Part shown: positions 1 to 31,823 of the stretch, piece after piece
Layout of the letters: each line of letters starts with the position of its first letter
How positions within the stretch are numbered: position 1 is the first letter of the stretch
Source of the DNA: Bacteroidales bacterium
GTDB taxonomy: Bacteria; Bacteroidota; Bacteroidia; Bacteroidales; WCHB1-69
Direction: 5' to 3'
DNA: 59,470 nucleotides
Assembly: GCA_016288655.1 (NCBI GenBank)
Contig: JAEEKX010000018.1
Span: 1 to 59,470 of the forward strand
Notes under the pieces: model-generated
Told to the model about the DNA's origin: nothing
Database searches by the model: none
What the model saw: only the letters and a program-made list of their open reading frames with translations
Position numbers and translations under genes: made by a program

Positions 1-914
1 GCGGTGGTCAGGTAGTTGTCCTCACCCGTGTTGATGATGACGCCGGCAAAGCCGTTGATGACGCGGGAGAAGTATTGGTCGATGAGGGTGCGCTGCGGGT
101 TGATGTCGCGGAAGAGGATGCCGTAGAGGGCATCGTTGAGCATGACGTCGAGGCGTTCCAATGCGCCCATGGCAGCGATTTCAGGCATGCAAAGTCCTGA
201 GCAGTAGTTGCATAGACGAATATATCGTCCGACCTCTTCACCTACTTCGTCGAGGGCCTTGCGCATGATGCGGAAGTTCTCCTGGGTGGCGAAGGTGCCG
301 CCGAAGCCCTCGGTGGTGGCGCCGTAGGGCACGTAGTCGAGAAGACTCTGGCCGGTGGTGCGGATCACGGCGATGATGTCGGCGCCTTGCCGCGCGCCCG
401 CCTGCGCCTGCACCACGTCCTCGTATATGTTGCCGGTGGCCACGATGATGTAGAGGTACGGCTTCGGGCCCTCGCCGATGGTGTTCAGATACTCGTTTCT
501 TTTCGCGACATTGCCCTTGATGCGCTCCATGCAGCGGTCAATGTAGGGCTGCACGGCCGCGTGGATGGCCTCTATCGGGTTGATTTTCAACTGCGTGATG
601 TCCAATGTGCCGTCGGCAATCGCCTCGGCGATGGCCTGCGGCTCCTTGCCGGTTTCGATGATGGCGTTGCCGATGTAGAAGAGCACGCCCTCCTTCAATA
701 CGCCCTTCGCCTGCAACAGATTCACCACCACATTCGGCAGCGGCACGTCGTTGCTGTCGATGCCGTCGATGCCGATCAGGCGGCACAGGGTGCGCTCCAC
801 GGTCACGGTTGTGTAACCGTCAACGAACTTCTGTACGTCGTTGGCAATGTTGCCCGCCAACTCTTTGGCGTATTTAACTTTTTGAAAATCAAGACCTAAT
901 TTACTTTTTTCCAT
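1..914 (-). CDS. kamD: D-lysine 5,6-aminomutase alpha subunit (3' end off the window)
   Basis: The first 304 residues are visible; the end lies beyond base 1. The protein is the large subunit of the adenosylcobalamin- and PLP-dependent aminomutase that moves the terminal amino group of D-lysine/beta-lysine to C5 during lysine fermentation to acetate and butyrate. It starts MEKSKLGLDFQKVKYAKELA and carries family-typical stretches from memory of clostridial KamD: TTVTVERTLCRLIGIDGID, VATGNIYEDVVQAQAGA, GQSLLDYVPYGATTEGFGG, LCNYCSGLCMPEIAAMGALE and NALYGILFRDIN-like sequence. The ATG at 914 is chosen because a TAnnTTTG box lies 50 bases upstream and the family N-terminus begins here. kamE would be expected next, beyond the left edge. 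It is divergent from the antiporter gene. The match is strong; no frameshift was seen. Confidence 0.93.
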   Translation of the reverse strand, partial: MEKSKLGLDFQKVKYAKELAGNIANDVQKFVDGYTTVTVERTLCRLIGIDGIDSNDVPLPNVVVNLLQAKGVLKEGVLFYIGNAIIETGKEPQAIAEAIADGTLDITQLKINPIEAIHAAVQPYIDRCMERIKGNVAKRNEYLNTIGEGPKPYLYIIVATGNIYEDVVQAQAGARQGADIIAVIRTTGQSLLDYVPYGATTEGFGGTFATQENFRIMRKALDEVGEEVGRYIRLCNYCSGLCMPEIAAMGALERLDVMLNDALYGILFRDINPQRTLIDQYFSRVINGFAGVIINTGEDNYLTT

Positions 915-964
915 TCTTTTTTATCTGATTAAATGAATGATTTTACACTTTTCCAAAATCGCTG

Positions 965-994
965 CAAAAATACAAAACAAATTGCAAATGGCAA
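965..994 (-). promoter_or_regulatory. Bacteroidetes-type promoter for kamD
   Basis: On the minus strand TATTTTTG (965-972) matches the -7 consensus TAnnTTTG, with a TTG (992-994) 19 bases upstream as the -33 element. The predicted start is near 957, giving a leader of about 44 bases. Confidence 0.55.
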
Positions 995-1019
995 GAAATA
1001 GCCGTCCCGTTTTTTTTTG

Positions 1020-1027
1020 TAACTTTG
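1020..1027 (+). promoter_or_regulatory. -7 promoter box for the antiporter gene
   Basis: TAACTTTG matches TAnnTTTG and lies 21 bases before the ATG at 1049. No clear -33 TTG is seen at the usual spacing. The box overlaps the TTG at 1025, which argues against an upstream TTG start. Confidence 0.45.
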
Positions 1028-1048
1028 CCGCCTCAATTGTATGGGAAA

Positions 1049-2800
1049 ATGAGTGAAGACCTCCACCTGCTTAGCGACCTCGCGCTCATCTTGATTTCGG
1101 CCGGCGTGATGACCATCATCTTCAAGCTGCTCAAGCAGCCGTTGGTGCTCGGTTACATCGTGGCGGGCTTCTTAGTTGGACCGCACTTCGACCTGTTCCC
1201 GTCGGTGGTGGGGGAGAGTGCCGTCTCCGAATGGTCCGAGATCGGCATCATCTTCCTGCTCTTTTCGTTGGGATTGGAGTTCAGTTTCAAGAAACTCTTC
1301 CGCGTGGGCGGCACGGCCATCATCGCCTCCATCGCGGAGATCCTCATCATGTTCTCCATCGGCTTCGTGAGCGGCTACCTGCTGCAGTGGACCACCATGG
1401 AGAGCATCTTCCTCGGCGGCATGCTCGCGATGTCGTCCACCACCATCATCATCAAGGCGTTCGACGACCTGAGTCTGCGGAAGGAGAAGTTCGCCGACAT
1501 CACCATGGTCATCCTCATTATCCAGGACATCATGGCCATCCTCATGATGGTGCTGCTCTCCACGGCCGCCGTCAGCCAGTCGGTCAACGGCATGGACTTA
1601 GTGCTCTGCATTTTGAAACTCGCCTTCTTCATCATTCTGTGGTTCGTGGTGGGCATCTCCGTCATCCCGACTTTTTTCCGGAAGGCCAAGAAATACATCA
1701 ACGACGAGACGCTGCTGATCATCTCCATCGGACTCTGTTTCGGCATGGTGGTCTTCGCCAATGCGGTCGGCTTCTCGTCGGCGTTGGGTGCTTTCGTGAT
1801 GGGTTCCATCCTTTCGGAAACCATTGAGGGTGAGCATATTGAGAAATTGTTGAAAAGCGTAAAGGACCTCTTCGGCGCCATCTTTTTCGTCTCGGTCGGT
1901 ATGATGGTCGATCCGCACATTCTGGTGGAGTATTGGGATACGATTCTGGAGTTGACCTTCATCGTTTTGGTGGTGAAGGGCTTGATTTCGGCCTTCAGCG
2001 TGTTGATTGCGGGCGAGGACTTGAAGACCTCGTTGCAGGCGGGCTTCAGTTTGGCGCAAATCGGCGAGTTTGCCTTCATCATCGCGGCTTTGGGCGTCTC
2101 GTTGAAGGTGATGAATCCCGTCATCTATCCGATCATCGTGGCGGTGGCCGTCATCACCACCTTCACCACCCCGTACTGCATCCGCTTGGCCAATCCTGTT
2201 TTCCGGTTTCTCGACAAACATCTGCCTGACAAGGCCAAAAAGTTCCTCGACTCCTACAGTCTGATGGGTTCGGGTAGCAAGTTCGAGCGGGGTTGGAAGA
2301 AGGTCATCACCACTTCGTTGGCGCGCACGATCATCTTCGGAGTCTGCTGTTTCGCCGCGATGACATTGTCTCTCAAATTCTTCTATCCATTCACTATCAA
2401 CAAGCTGACAGGTACACTTTCCGTCCCATTGATTCATCTGATCGACTGTGTGATCACGTTGGCAGTCATGTCGCCGTTTTTGCTGGGGCTCATCCGCCAC
2501 AGCAGTCGTACCCAGGCCATCTATTCCGATCTGTGGCAGGAGAATCGTTCCAACCGCATTGCGATTGTGACTTGGACGCTGTTGCGGATTTTCGCCGCTT
2601 GTGTCTTCGTGGTTTTCGTGCTGTCGGCGTCGTTCAAATTCACCAAATGGGTGCTGGTGATCATCGCCATTGCGTTGGTGCTGATTCTGGCCTTTTCCCG
2701 CAACGTGCTCACCCGGTATATGCGGCTGGAGGAGAATTTTGTCCACAATCTCAATGCCAAGGAGGCCGTTGAGAAGCGGGAAGAATATGAGGAAGATTGA
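1049..2800 (+). CDS. Cation:proton antiporter, CPA2 (KefB/Na-H exchanger-like) family
   Basis: This 583-residue integral membrane protein probably exchanges K+ or Na+ for protons across the inner membrane. It has roughly 11-13 hydrophobic segments. Family-like stretches include KQPLVLGYIVAGFLVGPH near the N-terminus, GIIFLLFSLGLEFSFKKL, MLAMSSTTIIIKAFDDL, FSSALGAFVMGSILSET and SLAQIGEFAFIIAALGVSL. The second half adds further membrane segments and a short charged tail, with no TrkA-N/RCK nucleotide-binding domain of the kind that gates KefB/KefC. ATG 1049 is preferred to the in-frame TTG at 1025 because the latter lies inside the promoter box and eight poorly conserved residues would be added. 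The gene is monocistronic: divergent from kamD and followed by a terminator. The transported ion cannot be told from sequence. Confidence 0.88.
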   Translation: MSEDLHLLSDLALILISAGVMTIIFKLLKQPLVLGYIVAGFLVGPHFDLFPSVVGESAVSEWSEIGIIFLLFSLGLEFSFKKLFRVGGTAIIASIAEILIMFSIGFVSGYLLQWTTMESIFLGGMLAMSSTTIIIKAFDDLSLRKEKFADITMVILIIQDIMAILMMVLLSTAAVSQSVNGMDLVLCILKLAFFIILWFVVGISVIPTFFRKAKKYINDETLLIISIGLCFGMVVFANAVGFSSALGAFVMGSILSETIEGEHIEKLLKSVKDLFGAIFFVSVGMMVDPHILVEYWDTILELTFIVLVVKGLISAFSVLIAGEDLKTSLQAGFSLAQIGEFAFIIAALGVSLKVMNPVIYPIIVAVAVITTFTTPYCIRLANPVFRFLDKHLPDKAKKFLDSYSLMGSGSKFERGWKKVITTSLARTIIFGVCCFAAMTLSLKFFYPFTINKLTGTLSVPLIHLIDCVITLAVMSPFLLGLIRHSSRTQAIYSDLWQENRSNRIAIVTWTLLRIFAACVFVVFVLSASFKFTKWVLVIIAIALVLILAFSRNVLTRYMRLEENFVHNLNAKEAVEKREEYEED

Positions 2801-2838
2801 TTCCGATACCCGACCTGTTGTTTTTTTTGAAAAAAATG

Positions 2839-2874
2839 GCCTTTGAATGAGTTTACAAAGGCAACAATTTTTTT
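2839..2874 (+). terminator. Intrinsic terminator after the antiporter gene
   Basis: A perfect 7-bp stem GCCTTTG/CAAAGGC (2839-2845 with 2856-2862), a 10-base loop, a 5-base gap and then seven T (2868-2874). An A-run before the stem could also let it act leftward. Confidence 0.75.
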
Positions 2875-2893
2875 CTCATTTTGTATAAAATAG

Positions 2894-2926
2894 TTGTAGA
2901 AGAAAGCAGAATTTTTACTATTTTTG
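2894..2926 (+). promoter_or_regulatory. Promoter of the first giant gene
   Basis: TATTTTTG (2919-2926) matches TAnnTTTG, with TTG (2894-2896) 22 bases upstream. A TTGCC/GGCAA inverted repeat (2924-2942) overlaps the expected transcription start. The leader would be about 55 bases and is A-rich just before the ATG. Confidence 0.55.
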
Positions 2927-2987
2927 CCTTTCTTTTTGGCAAGTGAAGTTGGATTGTTTTATAACTTAAAGAATAAAAGCGTTTTAT

Positions 2988-26057
<23,070 letters not shown>

Positions 26058-26074
26058 TCATTTCTATTCTGAAA

Positions 26075-26542
26075 ATGAACAAGTTCAAGAAAAAAATCTC
26101 CTTATACGTCGTCGCGGCCCTGTTGGCCGTGACGGCGGTTTCCTGTCGTTATGAGGAAGGTCCGTTCCTCAGTTTCCGCAATCCCGAAGACCGGCTGGTG
26201 GGTTATTGGAAACTCAATCATGTGTTTTTGAATGGTACTGAGATCGACTCTACCGACGTACTTCCTTGCAAACCAGGGAATTACTATGCGTTCTTCACGG
26301 AAAGGATGGTCTCGGTTTCCGCTTTGGAAGGCAACACCTGGTACGAGTCGGTGTATGGGGTATGGGATTTTCAGAACAACTACAAGGACCTGTACGTCCA
26401 GTTCAGTCTTCGGAATAAAAAGTACAGTTATCTGGCTTCCATCAAGAAGTTGACGCGCGACAAGTTGTTCTACGAGTTCACGGACGCCAACGATGATACC
26501 TGGCGGTTTGAGTTCGACAGCCGATCGAGCATGTACTATTAG
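26075..26542 (+). CDS. Small lipoprotein, lipocalin-like
   Basis: This 155-residue protein has a basic start, a hydrophobic stretch and a lipobox ending AVSC at residue 24, so it is likely lipid-anchored. The mature part (FLSFRNPEDRLVGYWKLNHV near the start, then WYESVYGVWDF and RFEFDSR) resembles the small lipocalin-like lipoproteins common in Bacteroidales. Function is unknown. It starts 17 bases after the giant gene's stop with no promoter between, so it is probably co-transcribed. Its TAG stop overlaps the stop codon of the convergent rlmN gene by four bases. Confidence 0.8.
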   Translation: MNKFKKKISLYVVAALLAVTAVSCRYEEGPFLSFRNPEDRLVGYWKLNHVFLNGTEIDSTDVLPCKPGNYYAFFTERMVSVSALEGNTWYESVYGVWDFQNNYKDLYVQFSLRNKKYSYLASIKKLTRDKLFYEFTDANDDTWRFEFDSRSSMYY

Positions 26543-27576
26543 GGGCGCTGGTTGGCCGACCGCACCAGCTGTCCGCAGGCGGCGTCGATGTCCTTGCCGC
26601 GGCTGTGGCGCACGTTCACGATCATGTTCTTCGATTCCAAGAAGTCGATGAACCGTTGCATGTTGGCTTCCGGACTGGGTTGGAAGCCGCTGTCGGTGGC
26701 GTTGTATTCTATCAGGTTGATTTTCACCGGGAAGGCGGTGCAGAAACGGAACAGTTTGCGGGCGTCTTCCACGCTGTCATTCCAATCCTTGAGCATGAGA
26801 TACTCGATGGTGATGCGCTTGCCGCTTTTTTCGTGGAGGTAGGCGAGGGCTTCGCGCAGTTGCGACAGCGGCTGGTGCTCGGTCACGGGCATGCGTGCCC
26901 GCCGTTTCAACTCGTCGGCGCAGTGCAGCGAGATGGCCACCTCGGGCTTGAAACCGTCGTCGGCTAACCGCCGGATGCCGTTGACGATGCCGACGGTGGA
27001 GAGCGTGATGCGCGCGGGCGACAACCCCGGACCCGCCGGCGACGTGATGCGCCGCACCGACTCCATCACCTGCTCGTAGTTGAGCAGCGGCTCGCCCATG
27101 CCCATATAGACGATGTTTGTAATGTTTTGGTCGTAAGCGAATCGCGCCTGTCTATCCATCAACATGAACTGGTCGAAGATTTCGGAGAAGTGCAGGTTGC
27201 GGATAAAGCCCATGGTGCCGGTGGCGCAGAAGGCGCAATGCAGGGCGCATCCCACTTGCGATGAGATGCAGGCCGTGACACGTCCGCCCGAAGGGATGAG
27301 CACGCCCTCCACCTGCGCACCGTCGTGCAGTCGGAAGATGAACTTCTGCGTGCCGTCGGTGCTGACCGCCTTCGCCGCGATCTCGGTATGCTGGAAGGTG
27401 AAGTTCTCTGCCAGTTTCTGGCGCAGTGCGGCCGACAGGTTGGTCATCTCAGCGAAGGTGCCGGCGCCACGTTTCCAGAGCCACTCATACACCTGCTTGG
27501 CACGGAATTTCTGCTCCCCTTCCTGTACCAGGAACTCAGTTAATTCGTCGGTTGAAATGTGTCGTATGTCGTTCAT
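26539..27576 (-). CDS. rlmN: Dual-specificity 23S rRNA/tRNA adenine-C2 methyltransferase RlmN
   Basis: This 345-residue radical SAM enzyme methylates C2 of A2503 in 23S rRNA and A37 of some tRNAs. The cluster-binding CX3CX2C (CALHCAFC) has cysteines at 110, 114 and 117. VYMGMGEPLLNYE is the GGEP-type SAM motif. The C-terminal cysteine expected to carry the methyl group is C334 in KDIDAACGQL. The ATG at 27576 is chosen because it makes an ATGA overlap with the upstream gene's TGA; the longer frame would need a TTG. It is the last gene of the leftward operon and runs tail to tail into the small lipoprotein gene. Length is normal for the family. Confidence 0.97.
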   Translation of the reverse strand: MNDIRHISTDELTEFLVQEGEQKFRAKQVYEWLWKRGAGTFAEMTNLSAALRQKLAENFTFQHTEIAAKAVSTDGTQKFIFRLHDGAQVEGVLIPSGGRVTACISSQVGCALHCAFCATGTMGFIRNLHFSEIFDQFMLMDRQARFAYDQNITNIVYMGMGEPLLNYEQVMESVRRITSPAGPGLSPARITLSTVGIVNGIRRLADDGFKPEVAISLHCADELKRRARMPVTEHQPLSQLREALAYLHEKSGKRITIEYLMLKDWNDSVEDARKLFRFCTAFPVKINLIEYNATDSGFQPSPEANMQRFIDFLESKNMIVNVRHSRGKDIDAACGQLVRSANQRP

Positions 27577-28883
27577 CTTTTGTCTATTTTGCAAAATGCT
27601 TCGAGGTACCAGGGCCAGTACTCGCGGGTGGTGGAGGTGTTGTGCCAGAGCAGCACGAAGTCGCCCTCGGCCGCCTCACAGGCCTCGCGCATTCCGATGA
27701 TGGCCTCGGACGCCTCATACGGTGACAGTTGCCGGTACTTCACTAACGTGGTGTCCATTACGATGAGCGGGTGCTCGATGATGGAGGTGGGACGGTCGTT
27801 TTCGATGTCGTAGAGTGGGTAGGGATGGCAGGTGCCGCAACGGAAGCCCTCGAACTCGGCAAAGCCGAGGGTATAGTCGTCGGTGATGCCGGCGGACTGC
27901 CAGCAGCGAAGCGTCTGTGGGAGATCGCACCGCAGATAGTGCTGCCGCCCGATGGTGACGGGCTGCCCGCACACCTTCTCAATCCGCTCCTTCTCCAATG
28001 CGAGGGCGTCCGCGTTGAGTGCCGACTGATAGCTGCCGTGCAGTCCCACTGTCGCGCCCAGTTCCTGCAGGTGCCGGACCGCCGTTACGGCCTCGTCGCC
28101 GCCGATGTCGTAGGTGCAGTCCTCCTCGCCCGTCGTCAGTCCCTTCACAAAGAAGATGCTGTCGTGGCCGCGTTGATGGTCGGTGGCGTACAGCTGGTTG
28201 CAGGCCGCGATATACGGGTCGTTCATGAAGTTCTGACGGTAGGACTTGTAATGTTCCATGGACGCTCTAAAACGGCTGAAAGAGCGGTATTTGAGGAGAT
28301 CTGCGAGGATGGTGCGCATGCTTTTGCGCAAACCGCCGAAGCGGGTGAGAATGTCGATGTCGTGCGTGCTGATGAAATGCGACGTGCGCGGCTCCACCCG
28401 CAGGGTCGGCGCCGCCTCACAAACCCATTGCCGAAGGAGCATCGCATATCCATCCACCATGGGCAGCGAGATGCAGTCGTACTTCTGCTGCAGACTGCCC
28501 TCAAGTAGAAAACGTCCGTGCGAGTCGCGCGGGTGGTCCGACTGCCACTCTTCCCACCGCGAAAGCAGCAGAAATGCGGGTGTCAACAGGTCGCAATGTA
28601 GCTGAATTTGCTGGTTTTCAATAGAATATGGAATCTCCTCTTCTCTTGTCGTAAATAAGGGTACGCAGTTCCAGTAGGAGTTATCGACATAGATAAGGGA
28701 TGCCTTTCCCGCCAGCAACGCCGCTGTCTGTGCTTCTGTAAGCAGTGGAAAGAGCACCGTGGTCGATTCCACCGTGACCACAACATTCCCGTCTCCCACG
28801 GCAATCGTGGGTGTGGTGTGCGGGAAGGCCACCCGGAAAAGGTGGCGTACGGTGTAGTCGATGGCGGTGGGGGAGAGGTGCAT
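27573..28883 (-). CDS. Polysaccharide deacetylase-like protein (DUF7033-type N-terminus)
   Basis: The 436-residue protein has no signal peptide. The first ~160 residues resemble the N-terminal domain that precedes a deacetylase fold in Bacteroidetes proteins. The second part has a metal-binding-like HDID (174-177), GLHGSY (280-285), QHYLRCDLP and a closing VLLWHNTS, as in NodB/polysaccharide deacetylase relatives. The substrate is unknown; surface polysaccharide or cell-wall sugar modification is inference. It starts 8 bases after the DUF5606 gene and ends in a 4-base ATGA overlap with rlmN, so all three are likely translated from one message. Confidence 0.8.
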   Translation of the reverse strand: MHLSPTAIDYTVRHLFRVAFPHTTPTIAVGDGNVVVTVESTTVLFPLLTEAQTAALLAGKASLIYVDNSYWNCVPLFTTREEEIPYSIENQQIQLHCDLLTPAFLLLSRWEEWQSDHPRDSHGRFLLEGSLQQKYDCISLPMVDGYAMLLRQWVCEAAPTLRVEPRTSHFISTHDIDILTRFGGLRKSMRTILADLLKYRSFSRFRASMEHYKSYRQNFMNDPYIAACNQLYATDHQRGHDSIFFVKGLTTGEEDCTYDIGGDEAVTAVRHLQELGATVGLHGSYQSALNADALALEKERIEKVCGQPVTIGRQHYLRCDLPQTLRCWQSAGITDDYTLGFAEFEGFRCGTCHPYPLYDIENDRPTSIIEHPLIVMDTTLVKYRQLSPYEASEAIIGMREACEAAEGDFVLLWHNTSTTREYWPWYLEAFCKIDKR

Positions 28884-28891
28884 GGCGCGGG

Positions 28892-29326
28892 CTATTCGGC
28901 CTTTGGCTCGCCCTCTTCCGCCGACGTCTCCTCTTTCTTCTCTTCCAAATCAATTAAGTTATGGTCAATCAGTTGATTGTACCATGCCACGACCTTCTTG
29001 ATGTTGGAAACATAGACGCGTTCGCGATCGTAGTCGGGCAGCACCTCGGCGAAGTAGGCCTTCAGGGCGTTGCCGTCGTTGAGGTTGATGCTCACCTTCG
29101 CGCCATTCTCCTTTTTGAACATGGCGACGAAAACCGACTCCAGACTCACATCCTCGCCGTTGGTGAAGATGGAGATGTTCTCCAGGTTGGCCACGCCGTC
29201 GTGCGAGAAGGCCGGGAAGCGCTTGCCGTCGGTGAGGGATTCCACGATGAAGTTGTTGTTGCCTTTCGACACTAAAGTGAAAAGGCCGCTTTTTCCTGTG
29301 ATGGACAATACTTTACTTAAATCCAT
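28892..29326 (-). CDS. DUF5606 family protein
   Basis: This 144-residue protein begins MDLSKVLSITGKSGLFTLVS and continues VESLTDGKRFPAFSHDGVA, LENISIFTNGEDV and FAEVLPDYDRERVYVSNIKK, which I recognise as the conserved DUF5606 pattern of Bacteroidetes. The N-terminus looks like a small beta barrel, the middle is helical and the last 20 residues are very acidic. It is presumably cytoplasmic and its function is unknown. It sits in the leftward operon, 15 bases after the lipoprotein gene and 8 before the deacetylase-like gene. Confidence 0.85.
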   Translation of the reverse strand: MDLSKVLSITGKSGLFTLVSKGNNNFIVESLTDGKRFPAFSHDGVANLENISIFTNGEDVSLESVFVAMFKKENGAKVSINLNDGNALKAYFAEVLPDYDRERVYVSNIKKVVAWYNQLIDHNLIDLEEKKEETSAEEGEPKAE

Positions 29327-29341
29327 TGTTCTATTTTCTGG

Positions 29342-30214
29342 TTAATGATAGTACTCTATTTTGCGTTCGATGACATACTGGCGCACGCCGTTGCGGGTGC
29401 TTTCCTGCGAGGTCCAGTTGCCCTGGGAATCGTGTTTGGAATATTCCGTGGTCACCTCCTCTAATTGGCCGGGCAGACTGCGCTGATAGACCTCCTTGAG
29501 CAGATGTCCGTCGGAGTTGTACTGGGCGTGGTAATACTCGACATTTCTGCCGTTGAGGGCCATGCTGCGGTTGATGACGTTGCCCTTGGCGTCGTACTCG
29601 ATGGAGGAGCGCATGTAGGTTCCTTCGTCGCTCTTGGGCGACACCCACTCGATGAGCACGGGCAACCCGCTGGGGTTGTTGGTGTAGTTGATGAAATAGT
29701 GTTCGCCCTTTTCGGTGACGGAGATGCGTTCCACGTTGCCGTTGGCGTCGTTCTCGCAGTTCTGCTCGCGCATTAGCGAGTCATTCTGGTAGTACCGTTC
29801 TTGCGTACGGTGGCCGTTCTCGTCGTATTGGTAGAGGTAGTGCTGCTTGACGTTGCCGTCGCGGTCGCACTGTTCGCTGCGGACGACATGTCCTTTGGCG
29901 TCGAAGGTGATGCGGGTGGTGTAGATGGTGTCGCCGGCGGAGTTGGTCATGCAGTTGCCGCTGAGCCAGCCCGCTTCGTTGTAGGTTTCGACGTTGGTGG
30001 CTACGAAGACGAGGGAGTCGCGCCCGCCTTCAAGCGGCAGGATCATGTATTTGGTGTTGGTGACGCGCTTGACCTTCCCCAGCAAGTGGTTTTCTTGCAG
30101 ACTGTTGCGCTCCGCGCTGGAGGCCACGGCAGGCGTGTCCGACTTCTTCTCGCGATGGCAGCCCGCGGAGAACAAGAGAAGGACGATGCAGGTCAGGACA
30201 ATTTGCTTTTTCAT
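29342..30214 (-). CDS. Lipoprotein with YD-like repeats
   Basis: A 290-residue protein with a lipobox FSAGC (Cys 19). The mature part holds several short repeats of the form ..YDE.GH...ERYY, FDAKGHVVRSEQCD, YDAKGNVINRS and YNSDGHLLKEVY, similar to the strand repeats of RHS/YD proteins and MORN-like wall lipoproteins. It is likely a periplasmic or outer-membrane beta structure; its role is unknown. A TAnnTTTG box (30236-30243) lies just upstream, so it may start its own transcript as well as being read from the operon promoter. Confidence 0.78.
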   Translation of the reverse strand: MKKQIVLTCIVLLLFSAGCHREKKSDTPAVASSAERNSLQENHLLGKVKRVTNTKYMILPLEGGRDSLVFVATNVETYNEAGWLSGNCMTNSAGDTIYTTRITFDAKGHVVRSEQCDRDGNVKQHYLYQYDENGHRTQERYYQNDSLMREQNCENDANGNVERISVTEKGEHYFINYTNNPSGLPVLIEWVSPKSDEGTYMRSSIEYDAKGNVINRSMALNGRNVEYYHAQYNSDGHLLKEVYQRSLPGQLEEVTTEYSKHDSQGNWTSQESTRNGVRQYVIERKIEYYH

Positions 30215-30235
30215 GTGGGTGGATTAAAAAGTCGG

Positions 30236-30243
30236 CAAAATTA
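30236..30243 (-). promoter_or_regulatory. Internal operon promoter before the lipoprotein gene
   Basis: TAATTTTG on the minus strand matches TAnnTTTG, 22 bases before the ATG. It overlaps the last codon of the radical SAM gene. No clear -33 element was checked beyond this. Confidence 0.4.
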
Positions 30244-31230
30244 CAATTTTTCGTTGAGTGAAACGACTTTCGGGGTGCATTTTTCTGCTTTGTCCCACAA
30301 TTTTCCCTGCCAGGTGTCGAGTTCCGCTAATTTTTTCTCGATTTTTTGCAGGATGACGTCGTAGCGGGTAAGTCCCCAGTGGTTGACGGAGAGAAAGCGT
30401 GGCGGCACCTCCCCGGCGAAGCGCTCGATGACGAAATCGGGATTCAGCCGCTCGGTGATTTGAACGATGAAGTCAATGTAGGATTCTTGTGTAAAAGTAT
30501 AAAAATCAGATGGATGGGTATTGAATTCCTGCTCCATAGCAGTCCCTTTGATGATTTGGAGTTGATGGAATTTGATGCCGTTGAGGGGCAGTCGATGGAT
30601 GAGATTCAGGTCGTGGAGCCAATGGTCGGGGGTCTCGCCAGGCAGTCCGTAGATGAAGTGGCCGGCGCAGTGGATGCCGCGGCGGGCGGTGGCTTCGACA
30701 GCCCGGCAGGCGGTGGCGAAGTCGTGTCCGCGGTTGATGCGGCGCAGTGTTTCGTCGCGGCATGACTCGATGCCGTATTCGATGGACACGAATATGCGTT
30801 GTTGCAGTTCCGCGAAGAAGTCGAGTTTCTCGTCGTCGATGCAGTCGGGGCGGGTGCCGATGACAATTCCTTGGATGTCAGGGTGTTCGATGGCGGGTTG
30901 ATAGATTTCGCGCAGTCGCGAGAGGGGGGCGTAGGTGTTGGAGAACGACTGGAAGTAGGCGAGATAGGCGCCGGCGCGGCGGTAGCGGTTGCGGTGGAAC
31001 TCGATGCCTTCGTCGAGTTGCTGCGCGATGCTCTTCCGCGACGAGCAGTAGGAGGGGTTGAAGGCGGCGTTGAGGCAGTAGGTGCAGCCGCCCGTGCCGA
31101 CGCGGCCGTCGCGGTTGGGACAGGTGAAGCCCGCGTCGAGCGCCAACTTTTGCGCCCGCGTGCCGAATCGTTGCTGTAAAAAACGCTTGTAGGAGTTGAA
31201 GCGTCGGCTGTCGCCCCACGGGTAGGTCAT
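30241..31230 (-). CDS. TIGR01212 (YhcC-like) radical SAM protein
   Basis: This 329-residue protein begins MTYPWGDSRRFNSYKRFLQQ, and the cluster-binding cysteines follow as CPNRDGRVGTGGCTYC (CX11CX2C), the layout of this family. Further family-like stretches are FQSFSNTYAPL, VIGTRPDCIDDEKL, EYGIESCRDETL and HFIYGLPGETPDHW. The reaction is not established; the family is often linked to RNA or metabolite modification. ATG 31230 is chosen because it forms an ATGA overlap with the sigma factor stop; an upstream extension of 83 residues would read through the sigma gene out of frame and is not conserved-looking. Confidence 0.9.
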   Translation of the reverse strand: MTYPWGDSRRFNSYKRFLQQRFGTRAQKLALDAGFTCPNRDGRVGTGGCTYCLNAAFNPSYCSSRKSIAQQLDEGIEFHRNRYRRAGAYLAYFQSFSNTYAPLSRLREIYQPAIEHPDIQGIVIGTRPDCIDDEKLDFFAELQQRIFVSIEYGIESCRDETLRRINRGHDFATACRAVEATARRGIHCAGHFIYGLPGETPDHWLHDLNLIHRLPLNGIKFHQLQIIKGTAMEQEFNTHPSDFYTFTQESYIDFIVQITERLNPDFVIERFAGEVPPRFLSVNHWGLTRYDVILQKIEKKLAELDTWQGKLWDKAEKCTPKVVSLNEKL

Positions 31231-31823
31231 ATCGCCGACTTCATTTTTTCCATGATGGAGGAGAGCATGTACTTGGCGCGGAAGAGTTGGATCTTCACGT
31301 TGTTCATGCTGATGTTTAACGTCTGGGCGATCTCTTCGTAGGAGAGTTCTTGAAAATAACGCAACTCGATGAGCGTGCGGTATTTCGGTCGCAGTTGATC
31401 CACGGCCCAGTGCATCATCTCGGCGCGTTCCTTCTGCATGTAGGTCTCCTCTTGCGACAGGGAGTCGTTGCTCTCGCAACTATTCTCGAAGACGCAGAAG
31501 TCCTCGTCAACGCACTGGGGCGAGGCGTTCTTGCGGCGCATGTAGTCGATGCAGTTGTTGATGGCGATTTTGAAGAGCCAGGTGGAGAAGGCATACTCGG
31601 TGGTGTATTTCTCCAGGTTCTTGAACGCCTTGCCGAACGCTTCGATGGTGAGGTCTTCGGCGTCGTAAGGGTTCTTCATCATCTTCAGGAGCGTGTAGTA
31701 AAGGGGATCTCGATAGTACCGCATCAGGTCAGAGTAGGCCTTCTGGCTGCCGTTCTCCAGTGCGTCTTTGACCAAAAGCGCGTCGCGCTTGGCTTTGTCG
31801 GTGGTGCAGTTCGTTATTTCCAT
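31227..31823 (-). CDS. ECF-type RNA polymerase sigma factor
   Basis: The 198-residue protein has a sigma-70 region 2 (NPYDAEDLTIEAFGKAF and TWLFKIAINNCIDYMRR, about 50-96) and a region 4 HTH (LSYEEIAQTLNISMNNVKIQ, about 160-180). There is no region 3 or N-terminal region 1, as in ECF factors. A 40-residue acidic linker lies between the domains. No anti-sigma gene is adjacent: the upstream gene is a glycosyltransferase whose end overlaps it by 10 bases, and the downstream gene is the radical SAM protein. Its regulon cannot be inferred here. Confidence 0.92.
   Translation of the reverse strand: MEITNCTTDKAKRDALLVKDALENGSQKAYSDLMRYYRDPLYYTLLKMMKNPYDAEDLTIEAFGKAFKNLEKYTTEYAFSTWLFKIAINNCIDYMRRKNASPQCVDEDFCVFENSCESNDSLSQEETYMQKERAEMMHWAVDQLRPKYRTLIELRYFQELSYEEIAQTLNISMNNVKIQLFRAKYMLSSIMEKMKSAI

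Noticed and set aside
387-899. Rightward 170-codon frame and short leftward frames at 8-241 and 538-786
   Set aside because: They overlap kamD in other phases; kamD has clear family sequence throughout.
31231-31479. 83-residue N-terminal extension of the radical SAM protein
   Set aside because: It lies inside the sigma factor gene in another frame and has no family sequence; the ATG at 31230 gives a normal start and an ATGA overlap.
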